A DNA stretch of 47,016 bases from positions 5,874,977 through 5,921,992 of the forward strand of contig BFEA01000013.1 in the NCBI GenBank assembly GCA_003427395.1. Direction: 5' to 3'. This DNA comes from Chara braunii (taxonomy: Eukaryota; Streptophyta; Charophyceae; Charales; Characeae). The notes beneath the pieces are model-generated. The model was not told the origin of the DNA and did no database searches. It saw only the letters and a program-made list of their open reading frames with translations. Each line of letters begins with the position of its first letter. Positions within the stretch are counted from its first letter, which is position 1. Positions 40,285 through 47,016 of the stretch are shown here, piece after piece. Made by a program: the position numbers and the translations under genes.

Positions 40285-42176
40285 GTGCCCGATCCTCAGA
40301 AGCCATTCATAGTGACCACTGACTCAAGCCAATACGGCAGTAGTGGCTCAGCAGGATGGGAAGAAGTTGAGACCGATTGAGTACATGAGCAAGAAAATGC
40401 CATCGAAGAAATTGGCAAAGTCCACCTATGAAAGGGAACTCTATGCTCTTTACAAGGCACTTGTCCATTGGAGACATTTTCTGTTGGGACGGTTCTTCTA
40501 CTTGAGAACTGACCATGAGACGCTCAAATGGATCAAGACTCAACCGGCTCTTTCTGATGCACTCAAGCGCTGGATCGAGGTCATAGATCAGTATGACTTC
40601 AAGCATGAGTATCTGAAGGGAGAGTACAATAAGGTTGCAGATGCGCTATCTCGTAGAGCAGACTACATAGGGGCGCTAGTTTCTGAGTTTGGTGTATCTC
40701 AGGAAGTAACTCAATCGTTGGTGGGAGCCTATCAGGAAAACTCTGTCATGATGGACATCATGCGCAAACTTCAGGCAAAAGACAAGGCCACAGAAAGTGA
40801 GTTTGTGATGGTGAATGGGTTACTCTTTCTTGATAAGGCCGGGTGTAAAAGGTTAGTACCATCAAGTGAGAGTTTGCGTAGTTTATTTCTAGGGGAGTGT
40901 CATGACGCAACTGGACACTTCGGCTACAAAAAGACAAGTGCCAATCTAGTACAGCGATGGCCTGGAATGCTAGATGACGCAAAGAAGTATGTAGAGACCT
41001 GTCAGGTCTGTCAGCGGGACAAGCCGCGAACTCAAGCACCGCTTGGGTTGCACAGGGTGTTTCCATGGATTTCATGGACACCCTGGTGACCAGTAAGAGT
41101 GGCAAGAGGCACATCTTCGTCATCATCGATCGATTCACCAAGTACGCTAGACTAGTTGCCATGCCAGAGACCGCCAGGACTGACCACGTCATCAAGTTGT
41201 TTATGGACAACTGGGTGCGTGATTTTGGACTTCCAAGTCAATCGTTAGTGATAGAGATGTCCGATTCACAAGTGAGCTGTGGAAGAAGACTGCTGAGCAG
41301 ATGGGCAGTTAACTTCAGATGACTTCAGGGAATCATCCCGAAGCCAACGGGCAGGCTGAGCAAATGAACAGAGTTGTACAGCACTTGCTGAGGCATTACA
41401 TCAAGCCCAGCCAGGATGATTGGGATGAGAAGTTGCCTCTCATCGCCAGCCTTTACAACAATGCTGTACACAGCAGTACCGGCGTCAGTCCTAATCAGCT
41501 GCACTTGGGATGGAAGCCAAGATCAGTTCTAGACTTCCTCCTACCTGAGAACCGATCCTCTGCAACTCCAGGCACACTTGAGTATGGTGTGCAGGATGAG
41601 AAGTTGCTGCAGCAAGCTGTCGAGCACATCAAGAAAGCTCAGCAAGCAATGATTGCTTCTGAGAACAAGCATCGACGACAGTCCTCATTTCAGGTAGGGG
41701 AACGTGTCTGGGTCAAGGCTAGTGAGCTAGGACAGGAATTCGGTATCTCTAGAAAACTAATGCCTCANTATTTTGGTCCCTGGGAAGTCCTGGATGTAGT
41801 GGGGGATGAGATGGATGGTCCTACCTATGTTATCTGTATCCCTGGACACCTACGCACTCACCCTGTCTTTCATGCCTCAAAGCTTGCACCTTTCGCTGAG
41901 ACAGATCAATTCCCTTCAAGGAGATCGATGCTGCCCCCAACCATGGATGGTCAAGTGGACATAGACGACATTGTGGATCACATAGATCTGCCTGTTCAGA
42001 AGCCATTGGGTAGAGGAAGACCTCCAAAACCCAAGCGGGAGTATCGCGTCAGATTCAGGCATCATACAGATCCAAAGGAAAATCGATGGTTCACCAGAGA
42101 GGAACTGATGGACACAGCTCCTCAAGTGGTGGCAGAGTATGAGAGAATGTTAAAAGGGAAGGCACCTGCGAAGTAA
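40285..42176 (+). pseudogene. pol: RNase H-integrase part of Gypsy-6 pol
   Basis: It starts inside RNase H (DPQKPFIVTTDSSQYG), with a shift near 40335. An open frame to 41089 follows: RPIEYMSKKMPSKKLAKSTY, ELYALYKALVHWRHFLLG, RTDHETLKWIK, ADALSRRADY, then the zinc site (ECHDATGHFGYKKT, CQVCQRD). A linker deletion and shift at 41055 lead to the core: VSMDFMDTLV (first Asp). Another lesion at 41240-41320 destroys the second Asp block. HPEANGQAEQMN (catalytic Glu) follows. The C-terminal frame is open to 42176, with YFGPWEVLDVV, THPVFHASKLAPF and a tail (YRVRFRHHTDPKENRWFTRE). One undetermined base lies at 41768. Gag, protease and RT are absent. Confidence 0.9.
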
Positions 42177-42195
42177 GCATCTCAGCGGACTTTCG

Positions 42196-42213
42196 AAGGT
42201 TAGGGGAATGGAA
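42196..42213 (+). other. Polypurine tract of Gypsy-6
   Basis: AAGGTTAGGGGAATGGAA directly precedes the LTR start TGTGAGGATTGAG, 20 bases after the pol stop. Confidence 0.6.
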
Positions 42214-43253
42214 TGTGAGGATTGAGCCCTCAAGAAGGGGCCTTGCCATGATGTACATGTTCTGGGCCAAGGCCCCAGCAGGCCTCGTGCCCACCCTAAG
42301 TGAAGGCGGGCCGGCAAATCAACAAGATCCCTCTGTGCAAACATTTCAAGAAGTGGGGTCCATACAGTTGCAGCACGCCAGTTGGTTGGTGTGCACCGAG
42401 TATCGGAGCTCTGCAAATGCAGAAATCCCAGGGCCCCGAGTTGGTTAGGCCCTGGGCACATAAACATGAGGCCGAAAATGCATGCTGGATATAGAGGCCG
42501 AAAATGCCAATGGGAAACCGGTCCACTATCTGAATCTGGCCGCAGGCCTTGATGAAAGAGGTGCAACTGCATCTCCTGGGCCCCCAGCTGCAACGGGCCT
42601 GGGTACAGGTACTAGGGCCCAGGCACAGGCTCAAGGGAGGCCGCCCACACGCAACACTGGCATATAGGCAAGCAGGGCGAGTGGGCAGGGATCTTGGCCA
42701 TTGCGGGCAATGCCGGCACGCTGCGCGTTCGCGAGCTGCTGTGCTGCGCTAGGCTGAGGAAAGCAGGCAGGCGCTAAGCGGTAGAGCGCTGCCTGGGCGC
42801 AGGGCGCTGGCGGCCATAGCCGGGCTGCCTGAGGGCGCAGAGGAGGAAGGGCGAAGGTGGTTCTTCGGAGGTGAAGGGCGCTGTGTGGGATAACAAGGGA
42901 GAGTGTGGGTGAAGAAGGAGATGTACCTGGTGGAGGTGGGAGGTCGGCATTGGTGTTGACATCATCACTCGCTGGTCGTCAAGTTGTCTGGTTGCTTTCA
43001 TACTGTAGTCGTAGTGTTAGGCTGTAGAGTAGGTAGGGCGCCTGGCGCCATTCAGGAGAGAGAGCTACATTGGGTTATGCTGTTGGTGTTGCCCTGTTGG
43101 GCTTGGACATTGACTCACGATTCTTCTGTATCGTTCTCAAATGGATGGTTACTCGGTTCCATTGTGCTATCTGCTCTTGCTTTGACTACTTGGACTTCAG
43201 TGTGATTTTGCAATCTGGATTTCTGTGCTTCGTCCATATTCATGTTCCTTGCA
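42214..43253 (+). repeat. 3' LTR of Gypsy-6
   Basis: It starts TGTGAGGATTGAGCCCTC and ends TTCATGTTCCTTGCA, 1040 bases. It aligns in pieces with the solo LTR at 43989-44988 (CCCTAAGTGAAGGCGGGCC, GGGGTCCA, CGCCAGTTGGTTG, TGTGATT, TGCAATCTG, CATGTTCCTTGCA). It contains GCCATAGCC near 42811. Confidence 0.78.
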
Positions 43254-43511
43254 GAAGAGTGTGTGTGTGTGTGCGAACAAGTTGTTGGTGGATACATTTG
43301 ATCGGGTGGGAATCTTTGTCGGGCGCTGGGAGCCATAGCCATTCGCGACAAATTTGAATCTGAACTGTGTTCCTGGCCCCGTTCTTATCTCTGAACTTTG
43401 TGTGGGCGCACTGCGCCAGTCGAGTTGTCATCTGTTTGCAGCGAGATGAGCCAAGTCTGATTTCATTTGCTTTAATTTTAGAGAAAAAGAAATTTGACAT
43501 GGATTCGTTAA

Positions 43512-45264
43512 ACCACCGCTACCTTTCCAAGCTGTAGTCCCATTCGGGAAAAGGATGTCAATCGCAAAGTTCGGGGGTCCGTATGAGGGCCTTGTGGGCT
43601 CGATAGGAGAAAAAACAAGAAAAAAAAAAACAAGAAAAAAAAGAAACTGCAGAGTTGAAAGGAAGGACTTCGGGGAAAGCCAAGAAAGAAGTGTGCTCAC
43701 AGCAGTGCCTCCAGGAATGCATCTGCCCAGAATCATAGATAGTTTCAGTTTTTGTCTTTTGTGTTTCTTATTTTTTTTCCCACGGACAACTGACACTTGC
43801 AACCAACGGAGCACTCTCACATGTACTGAAGATTCTGTATCCAGCCGCTTTTACGTCCAAAGAGCTGTTTCTGTTTTTGCTTTTTTTTCCCCGTGTTTGC
43901 TGAGGGCTCTACGCCCGTTGGGAGGGCATATTCTCACCTGTGCCCAATGTTCTGTATCCAGCTGCTTTCACGTCCAAAGAGTTGCTGCTGCGAGGATCTG
44001 GGTCCTCGGCAGGCCTAAGGGCCCCCTACTGCAGATGTGCCCGCCCTAAGTGAAGGCGGGCCTACCAACTCACGAGAGGCCCTCAGCTGTCAATTTCGTA
44101 TTTGGGGTCCAGGCAGTTTTGACGCGCCAGTTGGTTGAGGGAAACACAGGCCAAGCAGCAAAACATTCCACGGCCTTCCAGGCCTTTCCTAAAATGCAGG
44201 CCCTGGGCGAGAATCGCAGCCTCATACACAGGCAGTTGGGAGGCCCAACCGAACGGAGGCCCAGCAGCAGCATCGGAAGCACAGCCTCCTGGTGCCTACC
44301 GGAAGCTTCTGGGCAGAGGCCCAGGCCAGCCAGGCCGCCGAGAGAGGCAGGCTCAAGCTCTTTCCATATAGGACAGAGCTCGCTGCCTGGCCAGGCATTC
44401 AGGACTTGCATGCTGGCGGCAGCGCTGCTGGAGCGGACGCTTGTGGGCCGCTGCTGGCGCTGAGAGGCAAGGTGCTAGCGTGTGCGGTCGTGCAGGAAGC
44501 AGGGCACTGCTGAGGGCAGCGCCATCGCCCAGCCTCCATAGCTGGATGGGCTTGGACTACAGTGAGGCGCAGGGTTGGTCTTCGGGTGTACAGAGGGAAG
44601 ACGAGGGTGTAAGTCAGGGGAGAGAGAGAAGGATGACGATGATGATGATGTGAGGGCACATACCTGGTATTGGCGGTCTGCTAAGGGCGACATTTTCAAG
44701 TACTTTGTGGACTGCTGACGTCAACAGTTGCATTGTCAATTAGTAGGCTGGTAGTAGCTGTGTAGGGAGTAGGCTGGGCGCTGAGCACCAAGTAGGGAGA
44801 TAGGCCTGGACACATATGTTGGTGGTGGCGAGAGCAAGCTCTCGTTGACATTGGTTTTCAGTGTTATGATTCTCCATTGGTGTCATATTGGTGCAATGCT
44901 GCTTTCGGGACACTGTGATACGATCTGGCTTTCAATGTGATTGTGCAATCTGAATATTGTCATCTCGCTATTGCTCATGTTCCTTGCACTGCTTTTTTTC
45001 CTTTTTTTTTCTTTTTTTTTTTCCTGTTGCCGTGTTTTGCTGAGGGCAGTAACACCCTTTGGCAGACTCTCACGTGTACCCAATGTTCTGTATACAGCTG
45101 CTTTCACGTCCCTAATGTCTTTGCTTTTATGAAGTTTTTCCTTTTCTTTGTTTTTTTTATTTTTTTTCCCCAATGGGTACCAGAAAAGAGAATACAATGG
45201 GACCCACGCTCGGCAAAACTCGGTGCGCAGTGAAATTCAGGGTCGGCAAAAACAGGCTCGGAGG
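43512..45264 (+). repeat. T-rich hairpin repeat P, carrying a solo LTR
   Basis: It starts with CTTTCCAAGCTGTAGTCCCA near 43522, shared with repeat Q. T-rich tracts and repeated modules (CTCAC, then TTCTGTATCCAGC, then TTTCACGTCC) follow at about 43814, 43931 and 45067. The spacing is 117 bases between the first two, and the last is pushed away by the solo LTR. Without that LTR the repeat is about 750 bases. Confidence 0.6.
43989..44988 (+). repeat. Solo LTR of the Gypsy-6 family
   Basis: It starts TGCGAGGATCTGGG, ends CATGTTCCTTGCA, and is 1000 bases. No gypsy coding sequence adjoins it. CTGC borders both ends, a 4-base target duplication. Removing it restores a continuous T-rich repeat module (GTTGCTGC joined to TTTTTTT). 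A solo LTR arises by recombination between the two LTRs of a full element. Confidence 0.75.
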
Positions 45265-45479
45265 TAGTGTTGGTTTAAGGGAATAGGTTGTCATCCTGGC
45301 ACAGTTACAGGCCTCTCAGTTCCCACCTTCTCCAGCCATTGAGTTCCTCCTTTGATGATTCAAGCAGGTCGATGTAGAAGTCACTGGTTGGGTCTATTGC
45401 GAGATTAGCCTCTGCTAATGTGATGGTGATTCAGAGTTCCTCTTTTCTGATCTTTCGTTCGTCTTGGATTCGTGGAGAA

Positions 45480-46190
45480 TTGCATGGAACGACCTGGTTA
45501 TTTCTACCATGCCCATGCCTGCATTTCAACCCTTCCCTGATTCATTGGGTTTATAAATTATAAGTCCTTTCCAAGCTGTAGTTCCAGTTGGGAAAATGAC
45601 CTCATCTGAAAACTTCGGCGGTCGGGCGTAGGGTCGGTAGAAAAGAAAGGGAAAAAAATAGATTGGGACCCCGCGGGTCCCCGTGAGAGGGGGAAAAAAA
45701 AAAAAAGAACTGAGAGCGTCGAATCCCGCGATGTCGGGGAAGGCTCTCGCGATGGTGGAAGTCACACCGGCGGCCAGTATGTGTGGAACGTGTGTGCTGT
45801 TGTTTCATTTTGTGTTTTTCTCTTTTTTGTTTCCTTCTCGTGCCCCGCCAGTGAGGCAAGGCGGATTCCACGGGAGCCAGGTAACTGCGTCACTCATGTA
45901 TACTCACACTGTCACTGTAGTGTCCTGTATCGAACCCCGATCGGGGAGTTTTTTTTTTTTCTTGCTCTTCATTTGTTTTCGTCGTGGAAGGTCCTCAGGG
46001 GGTCCAACTAACACCAGTGCTTTGAGGTATGTATCTGGCCAGTATGTGTGGAACATCTCATGTTTTTGTTTTGTTTTTCTTGTTTATTGTCCTGTTCGTG
46101 CCCTGCCAGTGAGGCAGGGCAGATTCCACGAGGGGCACCAGTACTGCAGGGTTCTCCTGCTGTACTTCTCGATTCGGCTGAAACTGTCTG
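45480..46190 (+). repeat. T-rich hairpin repeat Q
   Basis: It shares CTTTCCAAGCTGTAGTTCCA (45568) and later modules with repeat P. GGCCAGTATGTGTGGAAC recurs at 45772 and 46037, period 265. Each copy is followed by a T-rich tract and a hairpin; at 46100-46120 GCCCTGCC and GGCAGGGC pair perfectly around AGTGA. No coding capacity was found. Confidence 0.6.
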
Positions 46191-46316
46191 AGTGAGGCCT
46201 GTGTAGCTATCGATAAACCATTGGTGTCTGTCTCTTCTCCTGGCCTTGTTTTGTCTCATGAACGGCCAGTTCCACTCGACCGCTTCCATCAGACGGTCTG
46301 TGGCAAGGAGGTGCAA

Positions 46317-47016
46317 TCAGACTCGGATCATTCACACTTGTCTTGCATGCAAACAGCGATACAGCAAACTGGCGACATGCGCCCACACAGTACTCAAGAT
46401 ATCGTAACCGGATAAGAGTTCTCTTCAACTGGCTATGGCGGCTCTGCNCCCACACATCTCACTGTTCGCACGCTGGATCACCCTGGATGTCCCACACGCA
46501 ACACTCAGTGTTCATACGCAGNACACACACNCACTGTACTACAGCTATGGCNGCGCTAGCTGCCACTACCCTATCGCTATACTACACTTCACTGCCCACT
46601 TCGACTTCGGGCGCTCTGCAGACCTCCTCGCACAAGCTGCTGAGGCAGCGCTTCCGCATGGCATCCGCANGAANGAATGAATGGCTGGACGCAGCCTCTT
46701 GATTTATACTTCTGTGCNGCGTTGGTCTGCCCTGTATCCCNTGGCCCACGATGTGCACAGTCCCAGACGGTACTTGCTTGACTGGACCGGACTGGGCTAC
46801 CTGGGACTGCTGACTCTGNGTAGTGGACCTNTACCACTTGCCCACTTGCCTCGGCCTAAACAGGGGCTGACTNCGAAAGGCCAGTTCTAGAAACCTCTAC
46901 TTGGCCTTTCGGTACTGTAGCAGCTACGACTTTGCCCTTTCAGGTAAGTAGCAGCTACGACCTTGACCCTTCAGACATCCTACAGCTACGACTTCGGAAC
47001 TGTCTAGACTCCTACC
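46317..47016. other. Unassigned right end of the window
   Basis: About 700 bases with around ten scattered undetermined bases and no coding domain. The minus strand has two GCCATAGC motifs (near 46430 and 46548), the mark seen in LTRs here, so a minus-strand LTR may begin. CAGCTACGAC is repeated near 46921, 46949 and 46983. Confidence 0.35.

Larger units (their letters stand above)
43254..46316 (-). mobile_element. LINE-D remnant, interrupted twice
   Basis: Pieces of one LINE linker region, all on the minus strand, lie at 46316-46190 (HLLATDRLMEAVEWNWPFM, RHQWFIDSYTGLTQTVS), 45480-45265 (matching LINE-C near 16560-16720) and 43512 to about 43430 (SNFFFSKIKANE, matching KHFFAKIKTMN of LINE-C). 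Together they are collinear with LINE-C once two T-rich inserts (43512-45264 and 45480-46190) are removed. No RT or endonuclease core was found. Confidence 0.65.

Noticed and set aside
45925-45950. B-box-like GGTTCGATAC on the minus strand next to CCCCGATCGGGG
   Set aside because: No A box lies upstream in that orientation and a poly(A) run lies in between. It is probably just a palindrome in repeat Q.
1-47016. Bacterial-type features (operons, CRISPR arrays, attachment sites, rho-independent terminators)
   Set aside because: The window is eukaryotic, and the tandem repeats seen have no regular short-repeat/spacer structure.

Overview
This is eukaryotic nuclear DNA, and almost all of it is transposable-element debris. 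I found no convincing intact host gene, rRNA, functional tRNA, CRISPR array or bacterial operon. The retrotransposons suggest a green-plant or charophyte-alga genome. Two Ty3/gypsy elements carry primer-binding sites one base from the usual plant initiator-Met type. One element is a chromodomain-bearing chromovirus, the non-LTR pieces resemble plant L1-type LINEs, and a type III hammerhead ribozyme of the kind found in plant retrozymes is present twice. I cannot name a species from the sequence alone.

Layout. 1-984: unassigned, with a 112-bp tandem duplication. 985-9587: Gypsy-1 (+), nearly full length but broken, with 5' LTR, PBS, gag, protease, RT-RNase H, integrase, polypurine tract and a truncated 3' LTR. 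9588-13150: two halves of a LINE in opposite orientations around a GC-rich repeat. 13603-13951: a SINE-like retroposon with a target duplication and an A-tail. 13952-16430: T-rich and hairpin repeats and unassigned, LTR-like sequence. 16440-17406: a LINE endonuclease fragment (-), joined to a second copy of the GC-rich repeat. 18391-18740: two tandem units, each with a complete hammerhead ribozyme. 18966-19052: an integrase crumb, followed by a very AT-rich block to 19735. 19787-25683: a chromovirus (+) that has lost protease, RT and RNase H, is split by an 850-bp poly(A)-tailed retroposon, and ends in a PPT and a probable 3' LTR. 25684-27786: unassigned.

27787-43253 is a mosaic of gypsy pieces in alternating orientation: Gypsy-7 (-), a 705-base assembly gap, Gypsy-8 (-) carrying a small inverted-repeat element, Gypsy-4 (+), Gypsy-5 (-) with an open gag and an open protease-RT frame, an integrase fragment (-), and Gypsy-6 (+) with its 3' LTR. 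43254-46316 is a LINE remnant (-) invaded twice by one T-rich repeat family; one of those copies then received a solo LTR of the Gypsy-6 family. The last 700 bases are unassigned and contain scattered ambiguous bases.

How the parts relate: the LTR elements once encoded capsid (gag), maturation (protease), cDNA synthesis (RT-RNase H) and insertion (integrase). Every copy here carries stops, frameshifts or deletions, so none looks autonomous. The most interesting functional candidate is the tandem hammerhead locus at 18.4-18.7 kb, which could self-cleave into an RNA of about 206 nt.
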